From positions 1 to 64,000 of the forward strand of contig JADNRY010000169.1 in the NCBI GenBank assembly GCA_015501585.1: a stretch of DNA of 64,000 nt. Reading direction: 5' to 3'. The notes under the pieces were generated by a model that did not search any database, had not been told where the DNA came from, and was given only the letters and a program-made list of their open reading frames with translations. This document shows positions 10,471 through 22,318 of the stretch, in pieces. The stretch's first letter is position 1; every line of letters begins with the position of its first letter. Position numbers and translations under genes: made by a program. This DNA comes from Rhodocollybia butyracea. Lineage: Eukaryota; Basidiomycota; Agaricomycetes; Agaricales; Omphalotaceae.

Positions 10471-11492
10471 CTTGTTTGCGGTTCTCTGAGGAAAGGTGTT
10501 TATGTGTCTATGAGACTGTAAGTCCGTCGAAAATCCTGCTTCCATAAATACGTTTTTGCCTTGCAGGGTCGTGATACGTGTTGCAATAGGCTTTGGTTTC
10601 ACGGCTGGCATGAAGCTCGGAGACACGTTACCAAAAGAGTAAATGTATCGAACTTGCTCAGTAATCTTTCTCAGTTACTCATCCATCTTTCGGCTCAGTA
10701 ATCCTCTTGCTCAGTCATCTTCAATTCATCTCCATGCTGTTATCCTTTACATTTGTAACGAGCTTGTGTAACCGGCTATTCAGACACCCCGAACGACGTC
10801 CGAATCCTTGCAAGTAAGCGACCAAGCTGACGAGTACATTAAAGTAGGATATATATATATGTATTGTATTTTTGGGAAAGGAGATTAACAACGAGATTGA
10901 AGAGAAAGCCTCCACGTATCTAGTTGTGCATCTTGTAACGATACACAGAATTACTGTATCACACAACTTCCAGTACCAGCCACCCATCGGTGTGTAACCG
11001 ACGCCAATCCTGGGAAATTCAGGCTTTAATTACATTTCTTTATGCCGCTTCTTGCATGAGCTGGAGACCAGGGATTGAGTCTTCTAAGAACACAGATTTA
11101 GGTCGTGTCCGCGTAACGTGACCGTATAATTTCACTCTCCGTAATCCGAACTTGTCTGAATGGTCTCAAACTCACTCGTCGCTTTAATGTATTTCTATGG
11201 AAAACTTGAAGGCTGATAAACTGAAATCGTCCTTGCATCCAGTACTCCTTTATTCGCCCCCCGCGCGCACCTAAGTATTGCGACAAATCGTCAAGTTTGC
11301 TGAACAAAAAGCAGCCATCCAACCGATAACAAGCCAGCATGGTATTTGTGAACATTTGTCGATACTTATACACACCAGTATAGTATGACCATACTACATA
11401 GTAGTAGCAGTAGTACACGAGCTTCTTACATCCCAGGCGTGTCCGGAAGAGTTTTCGAGAGCCGCAATGATGATGCCAGTCCACCGCGGCGC
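10471..11492. other. Intergenic, no gene recognised
   Basis: Holds the upstream region of the GST gene and the 3' flank of the membrane-protein gene. A short TA microsatellite lies at about 10850-10862. Open frames here lack recognisable families. Confidence 0.4.
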
Positions 11493-13004
11493 TCATGTGG
11501 ATGCGGTTTGAGATCCCGGATCATAGTACGCTATGGTTCCAACTGTCCCAAGTTGTATCGTTTGGAGATGTGATTCCTCTCCAGGTAGACTATTGTGTGC
11601 AATATGTGCAATAGACATGGGGGCTGTTGAAGCGAATATACCTTTCTTCAGTGGGCTATCTCGGTTAACCAGGAGCAGGACAACTAGCGGATAGATTCCC
11701 TATGCATAATTACCCAACCGGGTGAGCGAAAGAGCTAATAAACAACCTGCACCACATACTGCTATCTGGAAGTTGACAGGGGTGTATATGTCACCTAATG
11801 TCCCATGTGGGAGACGTATTAGTGACGCAGAGAGCGCCATGATCTACAGTAGTATCTCTTGAATCAATCAAATTCTATGATGTCCAGCCATTCGCAAGTG
11901 TACTCACCCCAGAAAAAATGTACAATACGCCTGATTCAACCAGTATCACAAGCACTTTATCAGCTGTAGACCTCTTTGCTTGCAAGCATTCAAAATCCTT
12001 CTTTATATGTTGACGATATCTCCTTTGATGTTTAAGTGGATTGCCAGTGCAGTCAGGTAATGCCAGAGCAATTTGGATACACTTGAACATACCAAGCTTT
12101 AACACCAACGATAGACGTCGAGAATATATTTGTCAACAGCGAAAGGACCAAATTAGCGACTTGTGTAGTGTCAATTGCCCTGTTTAAGACTGTGTTAAGC
12201 CTAGTATCAATCCCAGCTGGAGATAAGAGAGTTATTCGTATTATTATTGTTGCCGCAACGCTCACTGTGGAAAGTAATTGATGAAAGTCAATAGAATGAG
12301 GTGGTCAGATGCTTGGGGATGGGAATGGGCCTACTGAATAAACAAAACAACATGCCCATTGGGATCTTGAGAACCCTTGCACTTGAGTCATTGCATAATG
12401 CCCATGCGCGCCAGACAACTACACCATCAGTGAGGATATACTATATAATACATTGTTCAGCAAAGAGGTCCACAGCACACCGAGAAGATTTTGTGATTGG
12501 CACATTACTTACATTGATAAGGATTAGAGCGCTGAACAGTGACACCGGAAGGTGAGGAGTCTTATCTGGATCTGAAGATAAAAATCCAAGCTGAATGGTC
12601 TGTATCACATTTATGACAGATAAAATCCAATGGACACTGGATATTGAATACATGAAGATCGTCATTCCCAGAAGAAATTTCCGTATTGAAGTTTGAAGAC
12701 CCGTCTTCCTGGATATATTAGTTGAGCATCACGGGGGAAAGGAAAGGGCCTGAGAGGTAAACACTTGCAGCATAACAAATGTAGAGATTGGCATCAAACA
12801 AGTGTAAATTCCTATATATCGGCATCAAGTAGCATTAGCATGATAAGGGTTGTAGGTAGTAAAACCGTCAATTCAGGGAGACGAACCGTAGACAAATGTC
12901 TGAGCAACAAGCCCTATTGAGTGATATAGTAGAACGACTGCATCAGTGTGCTCTAAGCTGTTATCATTAAAATTGGAGAACAGCTGTGCAATAACAGAAG
13001 GCAT
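11493..13004 (-). CDS. Seven-helix integral membrane protein, eight exons
   Basis: Exons 13004-12887, 12811-12763, 12708-12513, 12440-12335, 12264-12093, 12022-11908, 11843-11760 and 11699-11493 join in frame to 348 residues with GT-AG introns throughout. Hydrophobic segments alternate with short loops. Recognisable family landmarks are TDGVVVWRAWALC, NLVLSLLTNI, ADKVLVILVESGVLY, RLPHGTLGDIYTPVN and GIYPLVVLLLVNR, which recur in a large set of uncharacterised seven-helix proteins of Agaricomycetes. The biochemical role is unknown, and receptor-like function is only a guess from topology. The start ATG at 13004 is the first in frame. The 5' part is duplicated at 14.4-14.7 kb. Confidence 0.82.
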
Positions 13005-13331
13005 GAAGTAGAAAGGAAAAAGGAAGATGAAGGAGCCAGAGAACCCTGAGCGTATGATGATTGGTATATATATTGTCAAGGATCACAATCGGAACGACGG
13101 CAGTCGATGATCAATGGTGAGTGGCCCCGAACCGTCCGATGTGCTATAGTGCTATGAATAATTTGATTGATACTCCACTGCTAAACAGAACCCAAGAATA
13201 GGAAGGAAGGAAGGAAGACGCATGACCTCCCGTCGTAACTAGGACTGTGAATTATATTCAAATTATATTCTAACAGCCATTTATGCAAGCAAGCTCAGTC
13301 GGAGTATGATTGCCGACATTTGGAAAGGTGA

Positions 13332-14040
13332 CAGCTACGTAGTGCTGCCGCGAGTCGAGTTCAAGTCGAGTCGAGTTATGAATAAAAAATAACTCGACTT
13401 GATTGCTTGCATCAAGTCAAGTTGGAGCCGCTCGTCGAGTTAACTTGATATCAATTACCCAAAAAGGTGACCGTCCAGGGTCAACTCGCTCAACGCTCAA
13501 GTCCTCTCACTTCCAAGGACCAACTTCAAGTCATAAGTTGCAGATGAGCTTCTGTTGTATTTTATATACTTGCTAGTATGTAAATTGCAACAATGTCACG
13601 GTAATTACAGCAGGCATAAGACTTCAGTAACACATGAGCTCTGCGACCAATTATATTAGTGCTGCTGCACTGCAAGAGCTCGCTTAGAAACCAACTTGAA
13701 ACTGTTTTTCTAGTTTTGCTACTCAACTTTAAGAATCCACAAGATACTCAGTGACTCAGGCTGGACAGATACACACTCGTTCATGTACAATCAAATAAAA
13801 CTTAACAATGCCAATTACTGCAACGATAACTACAAATTACCCATCCACCAAGAGGCTTGAGGCGCAACAGAGGCCTACTGCCCTGGACTGCATATAGAAC
13901 TACAAAAGAGGAAGCGAGTTCAAGGCAAGCTTCCAAGCCCATCAAAACTCGGTAACTTGCCTTCCTGTTTTAGAACCGAGTCAAGGCAGTCGAGTTCAGG
14001 GCCCAAGCTAACTTGAACTTGCGGCAGCACTACAGCTACG
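13332..14040. mobile_element. 693-bp non-autonomous hAT-type element (13340-14032) with 8-bp target duplication
   Basis: Terminal inverted repeats TAGTGCTGCCGC (from 13340) and GCGGCAGCACTA (to 14032) are perfect over 12 bp and continue imperfectly through AGTTCAAGT. The element is flanked by identical 8-bp sequences CAGCTACG at 13332-13339 and 14033-14040, the hAT hallmark. Subterminal regions are rich in GAGTCGAGTT/AACTCGA motifs. No transposase frame is present inside, so it must have been moved by an enzyme made elsewhere. Confidence 0.92.
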
Positions 14041-14147
14041 CTTTTAATTTGATGAGCAGTGATACCTGTTGAGCTTCTTCCATCACTTAGTCAATGACAT
14101 TATGGAATCGGGAAGTGTTGGAAGGGGAACTTCCTGCCAAGGAGTTC

Positions 14148-14164
14148 CACCCCCCCCCCCCCCC
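14148..14164. repeat. Poly-C tract
   Basis: About 17 consecutive C residues, a likely site of length error in sequencing or assembly. Confidence 0.7.
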
Positions 14165-14418
14165 ATTTGCTTCTGATCGGAAGCGGATGGGATATGTTTC
14201 ATCGTAGGAAAGGTTTACCCTTCAAGGGACCGTATCTCTCCGTTCTTATTTTATTTATCCTCTCCTCTTCGTTTGTTTGAGTGCCTTGCGTCTACTTGGC
14301 AGTTTTTAGTAGTACCTACATATACAGGATGAGAGGAATTAAGAGGTGAAGGGGACAATCACGTAGACCGTAACACAAGTTAAGGCCAATTGAATGGTAT
14401 CGCACGGAGTGAGTGCGT

Positions 14419-14710
14419 CAGCATGCCATGCTCTGAGCTGTTATCATTAAAATTGGAGACTGGCAGTAGAAAAGGAGGATAGAAGCGTTCAAGAACCCTA
14501 GACAGTGGACATGAGGATTAGTATACTATATGTCTGGGATCACAAACGGCACTATCAGAACAACGGGGAGGCGAATTCATTACTGATGGCCATTCCTCAT
14601 TGCAATTTACTATCACACAGGACTCAGGAGACGGCTACATTGAATTGATTTAATTTATACTCCACCAGTGCCACTACTTAAATAACCAAGAGACGAAAGA
14701 TTATTTCCAG
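14419..14710 (-). pseudogene. Duplicated 5' end of the seven-helix membrane gene
   Basis: CTGTTATCATTAAAATTGGA at about 14441 is identical to the first coding exon of the membrane gene (about 12959). Similarity continues into the upstream region (GGATCACAA, TTGATT...ATACTCCAC, ACCAAGAGA), in the same order and orientation. Only the start and promoter portion is present, so this is a dead partial copy. Confidence 0.7.
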
Positions 14711-14957
14711 CCCACAGCCATTCTTGAACCAGAAACATTGACTAATGGATCACAAGATTAACAAATATTATTATACAAGTACTATCTGAAAAGTTTTGGA
14801 AAAGTTTAGAGGAAAACAATTTTACCTTCTCCCCACGGGCCACTGGTTAAGTAGTGGAACGGCGGTGAATTCCTTAGCATATATGGGTGAAGTGAGCGTG
14901 ATATGGGCGTGATATGGGCGTGATCGGGTAAGCGTAATTAAAATCTGCATCATATAG

Positions 14958-17151
14958 TTATGCAGTTGAGCGACGGTGCATTCCTATTTCTATAAGCTTG
15001 TCAATGGGAATGGTGTATGAAGTCAAATAAAGTCTGTAGGATTCCAAGATTTGAGTATCATATCCAGATTTCTGGAATAGTGGCTTCCACACAAGCTTTG
15101 GAAGGGCACAAGGCGGTAGATCCGACCCTTCCTGCTGATAGGTATCCAGGATCCAGTCCATGGCGTTCTCGGCAGAGAGTTCAATGCACCGCCCAGCGTG
15201 GATGAACTTGACTGGGCTGAGCCCATAAGCCAGTGCCGTAAAAGCAGAAGTGATATCGCAATTGCATGCCTTATAGCTTGGGGCCATTTGATAAAAGAGC
15301 TGCAACCATTGAAAATGCACATGATCGTCATACCAAGACTTTGAGTTGAGATGGATAGCTGCCCGAAATGCATTCTCCAACTCATCAAGATTGTGGGAGA
15401 CCTGTACACGATTGATGAGAACATCCAGGATGCCGCTACCGCCGAAAAGGACGCTTCTTGTATCAACTAATTTTTCGGACATCTTTGGCGTGAACGCCCC
15501 AAGCGAAAGAAAGAGAACATCCTTTGCAGATGGACTGGAGGTGGATTCCCCAAGCCATTTGAGAGCGTTCAATTCCAAATCCTCCAGACCCTCATTCGAG
15601 AACAAAGGTTGGCAAGCTGCATAACGTTCCGCTCCTTTCAACGTCTGCGGATAGTCTTCCTCCCTAAAATGTTCCCAATCTGGAGGGCTTAGGTGCAAGA
15701 CCTGTTTCTGGGTCCAATTGTTTGCAGACATAATCATAGGGTATAAATGTCTTTGGAATATCCCCCGAGATAATTGATATGGCAAGTAAATCATGTCGGT
15801 AAAGGCTGTTCTGTAAGAACACTGGATCGTGAAAAGCGGAAGGATGGTTGCCATAAAGTATAAAACCACCACAGAGAGGGAGAACGCCCCAATAACGCTT
15901 GCCATTGGGATGCTCAAGGGGACGAGGAAGATGACAAGCCCGGCAAGGAACAGTATTAGAGCAAGATGAACGAGGATGGGAAGCATTCCAATGAGTAACC
16001 GAACATGCCATTTCTCAAGCCCATCGAAGCGGAATTGGCGAATAAAAGCCCGTTCCCGGGGTGTGCCGGTGACGTTAGACATATACTGGCGAAGCCATTG
16101 CTTTGCAAGCACCGCGAAGAGAGCAACGGAGAGGGCAATGGTAAGGCTTGTAAACCATAAACCATTTACCCAGAAATCAACTGTTGTTGGAGCGGACCGG
16201 TTAGGATCCCGAGATAGTGATTTCGACGTTTCCACCGCAAATGTTGTGAGAACAGTAGAGAACAAGCCAGCCTGTAAAGGGTATATACATATATAACTCG
16301 AAAACAAGTGACCTGCGAGAAACGTACAAATACTAGTAGGATATCCAAGCTGGCACCCATCTCTTTGATGACATCATTGTCGAAAGCCGTTGCTTCGTCG
16401 ACGTAGACCCACCAGACACGGGCTTCTGCATCAAGCTCATGGTAGCGTTCATCTTCGGGGTACTTGAGCCTGTAATCGTAGTTTGCTAACATTTAATAGT
16501 TAACAAAAACTTCGAAAGTAAACCGAAAGTTGTACACGTACCTGCTCCTGCATCTACTCGCTTTCCTTGTGATTTTTTCAATCCAGTACGAGCTTTGAGA
16601 GGTTTCGTGCTATCGGGTCCAGTCTGTTGTATGCCCTCCTGCGAAACATCGACAGTATCCTTTAGATTTGATACTGCTTCGTGGAGAGAGTGAAGAGTCG
16701 ACGTAAGAGTACCAGCCTGTGGATTGAGTTCCCGAGCGGAAGCACTAACTGGTGAATTGGGTATCTGAGCAGGGTCAGTACCTGCCTCTTTAGATGCGAT
16801 TATGGTCTCAGGCGAGGAGGGCATGAATCGAGAGCTGGGATGGAAGGGAGCGGATGTAGGAGCAGAAATTTCACTCGCGTTCTGATTCGCCTCTGCAACA
16901 AGCTATTGAGAGTATCGCGACTACCAGATAGTTTGAAACGTACGAGATTCTCCCTTATTTGCGGTTGGATTGGCAACCACGGGTATAGTAGATGCTCGGT
17001 GGATAGAATCTGGACTAGATCGCATCATCGTAGCCTCGCGTTCTTCGCGCGCCTTCATCATTGCGTGCATACTACGCATGAGGGAGAGCATCTCATCTGA
17101 GTAGTTCATCCCTTGTCGAGTGTCGTCGGTTGCTTTTGAGGGTTGTTCCAT
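14958..17151 (-). CDS. DUF6535-domain membrane protein, four exons
   Basis: Exons 17151-16944, 16892-16542, 16485-16328 and 16271-14958 join in frame to 676 residues. After a disordered Ser/Pro/Thr-rich N-terminus of about 185 residues comes the DUF6535 signature: YDYRLKYPEDE, ARVWWVYVDEA, LDILLVFAGLFSTVLTTF, then LWFTSLTIALSVALFAVL, AKQWLRQYM and two more membrane segments. The remaining roughly 350 residues are soluble and helical. The family is widespread in Agaricomycetes and has no assigned function. An in-frame ATG at 17238 would add 29 residues, but the later ATG (MEQPS) is preferred because the extra segment is not obviously conserved. The frame is intact. Confidence 0.88.
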
Positions 17152-17239
17152 TGCTGGAGCGTCGTGTAGTAGATGGGCGAAAGAGTGAAGACGGGGTTGA
17201 AGAATGCAATTGAATGGAATGGAGCTTTTATGGGGCAAA

Positions 17240-18032
17240 TGATAAGAATCCGATGATCGAATGAAAGATTAACGGGGGTGAAAATAGTAAGGAAGGTCTA
17301 CAGCCTAGTTTAATCACTGAACACCGGAGCCCTCGGGAGGAGCCTACAACTACGGAGCTGGCTGACTTAATCAACTCTGACTAGAGTCAAACGCAATCTC
17401 GTTAAGTTGGAGCAAGCACTGAGTAGACTGGAGTTTAATAGAGCGAGTGAATAGGCCGAATTGATACTAAAGAATCGGAGATACAATTGAATCCCAAAGG
17501 CGTCAATTGACAGCACGTCCGATTTTGAAAAATCATACAAGCCCAATAGTAACAAGTAGTAAGGACTCAACAGCGCCAACTCCGTCTCTTCTTACTTTAG
17601 TGTGTTTCTGGCTTTCTTCTTCTTCCTTTGCGGACTGACGATATATTCTCCGAGACTCGTCTTTGGTTTATTCAGCTGACCTCGTGACCACTAATTAGAT
17701 ACCTTTTTCAAGTTTTTAGAGGGAAAGCGATTCTCTCAGTGGAGTATCACGGGAGAATTCGAAGCAGTGTAGTGGATTGCCCCACATCGTTAGTTTCAGC
17801 AAATAAGTATACCATTCGTCCATAGTTCTCGAATTAGTCTGCGCATATGAGTAGGTTAGAGGCCGTGGAGGAGGCATCGTTCATCTAAAGTCTAAAGTGA
17901 TTCAAAGCGGAAGATAGGTATGGTGCCGGCGTCTATGTTTGAGCTCCGTTGCTCCGTTGAAATCGTCGGCGCTGACAGCTAAGAACAAGATTTAGCTGAC
18001 ACGTTTGCTTGCGGAAGTTAGCGAAGAGAAGA
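17240..18032. other. No gene recognised
   Basis: Upstream flank of the DUF6535 gene. No conserved motif or repeat was seen. Confidence 0.4.
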
Positions 18033-18416
18033 ATGGCGATGTGGAATAGCCCCACAGGAGTCAAGGTGAGACGGAAGAGTAAAGATTTGGAGTTTAAGAG
18101 ACACCCTTAACTACGAAAACATCAGGGGTCGATTGTAAAAAGTTCGAGTTCTAATGTGCCAGCCACCGACTTCAAGTCATTGCATGACAGTGAATTGGAA
18201 GAGGAGCAAACGTCGTGGAGTACACCCAACGAAGTGGAGCCTAAGCTCCGTGGATACGCAAGAGGCCCCTCCCATAGCCTTTGCTCTGAGGATCTCCGTG
18301 GAGCGCGACACCCAATCCGACTGAACACGACCGAATCATCAGAACTGTCCAATAAGTCTTGGCTTACAGGACCTGGCGGACTTGGCCTGGAATCGAAGCG
18401 CGACGTACGACAATGA
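18033..18416 (+). CDS. Possible small hypothetical gene
   Basis: ATG at 18033 starts an 11-codon exon (MAMWNSPTGVK). A GTGAGA donor and a CATCAG acceptor then lead in frame to 18126-18416, giving about 107 polar, Ser/Glu-rich residues. Shortly after the stop another frame stays open with coding-like content (IEHSEVIDIERDQ), so the true gene may have a further exon or a frameshift. No family is recognised. Confidence 0.3.
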
Positions 18417-19913
18417 CCAGACTCAAAATCCATCCATTGAACACTCGGAAGTTATTGACATTGAGCGGGACCAGCGAAGCAGCCCATCATCTTTGCAATA
18501 TCCGCGTAGAGGATAGGACGACAAAGCCGGAACGAGGCAATGAAACTGATACCGTGCATCACGAGTACATACGTCGGCCCCTCGAAGTCTGGAAGCTACC
18601 ATATCAACGAAACGCGTGGACAATTTGACCGAGACAGGTAGTTGAGCATCATAAAGTGAGTGGAAAGATCGAGTCTCTCAGATTTCATAGAAGCAGCAAA
18701 GATGACGGGGACGAGTGCAACAGCGATCGTTAGGATAAAGAGGGAAGGGAGCTATGTGTATGATTCAATGAACCATATGAGCGTAGGGAGACGCGACACG
18801 GGACATAGTCTGGGATTTGAGATTCTTCTGTTCATTCAATGATTGACGAGAAAAGAACTGAGAACTGTCGATCCTTCGTCAACGTAGGTTCGAGAGCGCA
18901 ATGGGAAAAACCAAGGAGAATGCCACAAGCTCCAAAGTCGAATGTCGGTTGTTTGTGAAAGGCGGAATGAGCATGAAAAGCAGCTGGAGGCAGATGACTG
19001 AATCTAAGGAAAATTGACAAGGGAATTCACGAACACAAATAGTACACATACCTAGTCTCATATTCTACTCCGACGCCCGCTCAGTACTCAGTACTAGTCA
19101 GTCCCAAGGCCCAAGGCCCATACACTCGGTTCGTAAGCGTATGCCGACAGGCAAGGTGATACCGTTGATGGAGGTCAAGATGTCAAAGGATAGTCCCATG
19201 CCAAAATCACGTCGCATTCCACATGTTTTTGCTGTGAGTGGACCAAAGCTAAAGCTATAAGTGTACAAGCACAGGTACTTCTGATATTGCAGCAAGTGGC
19301 CTCAACAAACTCGAGATGACTGTTAGACTAAGAATACCAGTCAAATCAAGAAAAAATTCACCTATGGAAATCCACTTCGCCGATCCAAGTTCACCAGTAA
19401 AAACATAAACAGAATTGACAACTGTTACGCCCAAGCGAAGGAAGAGATGGTTGTGGAGAAAGCTACGTCATTTTTGGCGCCACACGTGAACGCTTACATA
19501 TATTGGTTCGGCGCTTGGCGCTTTTTTGTTTTGCTTTGCTATAAATCTAGAACCGTATCACAGGTATACTTCACCTGTATACAGACATCTATGGCGAAGC
19601 GAAACCAAAATGGGTTACTTGAGTGGTGCCTGATTTAGACGTTGCGATAAACAGCTTTGACCGGTCTCACAACCACAGCGGGTCAAATGGCTTTCGCCTC
19701 TGATCCTCTTTGCATTTGTCTCTCATTCTGTTTTTAGAATGGGCGGACAGGATATGGGTCTCAAGCTACATACATCGATTATTAGGCCTCAAGTCACATA
19801 TCTACTGAGGGCAACTCCTTGCACGACTTTCGAGGATATGTTCATGGCATATTTTGAATGCCATCCAACACTACAGAAGGCTAAGTCGTGAAATAGCCGA
19901 CATGACGATCCTG
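18417..19913. other. No secure gene
   Basis: Some open frames on the minus strand contain hydrophobic runs (for example ALVPVIFAAS near 18690), but no start, splice structure or family could be established. Confidence 0.4.
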
Positions 19914-21099
19914 TTACACCAGTCTCGGACCTAATTTAAGCATTTTTAGAGCCCCAGGAACAACAAGTGCAATATCGCTGAAGTTGGCGCCGTTCATCGT
20001 GACATACAACGTATCCTCGTCATCGCACAATCTCCCAAACTGTGCAGAAGTAACCGACATCAGTTCAGTGCTACTTGGGTTTCCAGCAATTATAGTAACT
20101 TTCTTCGTCGTAACATTGATTTTAGCGACTTCGTTGGAGCCGAGGACCGCTTGGAGAATGTTACCGTCCGAGTCGAAGGTAAAGTCGTCTACCTTTATTC
20201 CGGAGACAACGACCTCTGGTTCACCTGCAGGCGTACCATTCGCATTAATGGGAATTCTGGCAAGGAGACTTTGTGCGGTGTTGGAAAAATACAAGTAAAG
20301 CGTCCCGTTAGGTTCTTCAAAGACATGAACTCCGTTAACACCTGTTTAAACTCGATTAGCCGGTATTCGAATAGGCTCGGTAATGGTATTTCTGACCCGC
20401 CGAAGTGAAGTTAGGAGGTCCGGCTACTGTCAATGAATTGTTTATGGCAACATAGTGGTCTCCCGTGTTCACATTGAGGATGCTAAAAAAAGATAAGTGA
20501 ATATTCAAGATAGAAGGACTGCGAACTCTCTTGACCTAACGACTCCGGCGTATATATCTGCCACGTATACTAGCCCTTGTTCCCGACTCAAGACGCCCAG
20601 CCCATCCAAGAGTAGCGCATCAGGAAAGTCAGTGACCTTCGTAACCGTCGCAGCTCCATTTATATCGAACTCTGACATGTTTACATGAAAGGCAGACCAA
20701 GACCCTTGAACTGAAGAGAATGTAGCAAATGTTACGTTTCCCGCAACGACGTAAAATTGGTCTGGCTGCATCTCAACGATTCCCAAGACGGATGTATAAC
20801 CAGGGAAGGAGTGAACCAGTTTAGCAGAGGAGTTTTCGATGGGATCGAGTTGGTATATCTCTGGCGCGCTGAGCACTGTACAGAGGATTTCCCCAGAAGC
20901 ACGAATTGCCAGGTTTTCCAATGAAGTTCCGTTAGGGAAAGTGTGGACAACCTGCGGTGTAACTAAATCATCTAGGGAGGATACAATGTAAGCTCTAAGG
21001 CGGCCGTCTTGAGAGAATCAGCCTACGGGGTTCCGTATGTTTGCACAGAGCTCCCGTTAGGCTCGTAAGGATGGCAAAGAGATGGATAAGAACCCGCAT
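19914..21099 (-). CDS. Secreted SMP-30/gluconolactonase-like beta-propeller protein
   Basis: Exons 21099-21027, 20962-20536, 20482-20397 and 20341-19914 join to 337 residues. The start MRVLIHLFAILTSLTGALC is a clear signal peptide, so the protein is probably secreted. The body is a series of short strand-turn repeats typical of six-bladed propellers: SLENLAIRASGEIL, LGVLSREQGLVYVAD, GVHVFEEPNGTLY, DDFTFDSDGNIL and DDEDTLYVTMNGAN. Relatives are annotated as SMP-30/gluconolactonase/LRE-like or calcium-dependent phosphotriesterase-like, and the substrate is unknown. Frame and splice sites are intact. Confidence 0.82.
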
Positions 21100-22318
21100 C
21101 GCAGAGGACAAGGAAGAAGGAAGGTCAGAAGGAAGGTACGAGCAGCTTTTAATCGTATGTTATGACGTTCAATCACCGCAAAAGCTACCCGTGCCCGTCC
21201 GTAAGGATATATGTCGGCTGGCTAGGCACAATCGAGGCATGAGTTTTGTATTGTGCAAAATCCATACACTCAAATCTCTCAAGGTATGCATTTTGGTAGA
21301 TACTAGATTGGTTCGCAGGGAAAACAGCATAAATACGTCTCTGATTGAACATAGCTTTTTAAGGCAAAAGAAATACCTTTTGCTGCGACCATTAGCAGCA
21401 ACAAAAACGTCGCCGTCACTTGGTGCTTACTGCTGCAGACCTGGCTGAAGTCGAGGCAACTGAACTTGTTACCTCGATCCCGTAGCTCCGTATCTATGTA
21501 TATGAAAAAGCGGCAAGTTCAACTTTCTGTACATAAGCCTTGTATTGTCCAGGATAGAATCCATCAGCGGATTAGGAAGTATATGAGAGTACAAAGTTAT
21601 AAGTACATCTCATACTTCAAGTCACGGCTCCGCTTGTGTATCACTGTATGTGAATCGCGATTACATATTTGGCATGTTACGAGAGCAAGACATGACAAGA
21701 CAAGGTCATGTGGTCGCGTTGCCGATGGGTCTTCGTGGTATGCGGTTGACCAAGCGCACCCCTCAATTCAGATAATAGACACCTCGAGCTCTACCTATTT
21801 CTCTACTCGCCAGTAACCCTATGATAAATATAAGTATACTCATCAACATATAATGGAATACTCTATATGGTTTGAACCCGACCTGGGCTACTCAATTCTC
21901 AAAGACGTGCAAAGACGCTCGATCTTCGAACAGATGCCTTACCTTTCATGGTATATACGTCAAAGCTAGTATTGTTTATCTAGAGAACTCGCACCCCGAG
22001 AGTTATGGAAATCCTTGAACACTCCCACCTCAAAAATTTGGTCGGAGTATGCGATATCAAAATCAATTTTTGTTTTCATTTTAGTGTTTTATTAAGCTTT
22101 ACAATATGTACCATTTACTTTAGACCGGACAAGGATGCGCTACTGGCAAAAAATATTCATTACTACTTTATTATCAGCTTTCGAGAAGCAAATAGGACAC
22201 AGGGATCTCAAAACCTCGCAAAGTCATTCGAACCTAGCATTCTCCGCACTTGCATGTCTCCCTTCCGGGGCCCACCCTCCCTCTGAGCCTAATCCGAATC
22301 TCATAGTCATAGGTGTTG
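21100..22318. other. No gene recognised
   Basis: Upstream flank of the propeller gene and 3' flank of the DUF6534 gene. The open frames have no recognisable products. Confidence 0.4.

Noticed and set aside
20151..20408. Plus-strand frames over 20.0-21.4 kb
   Set aside because: They overlap the well-supported four-exon minus-strand SMP-30-like gene in antisense.
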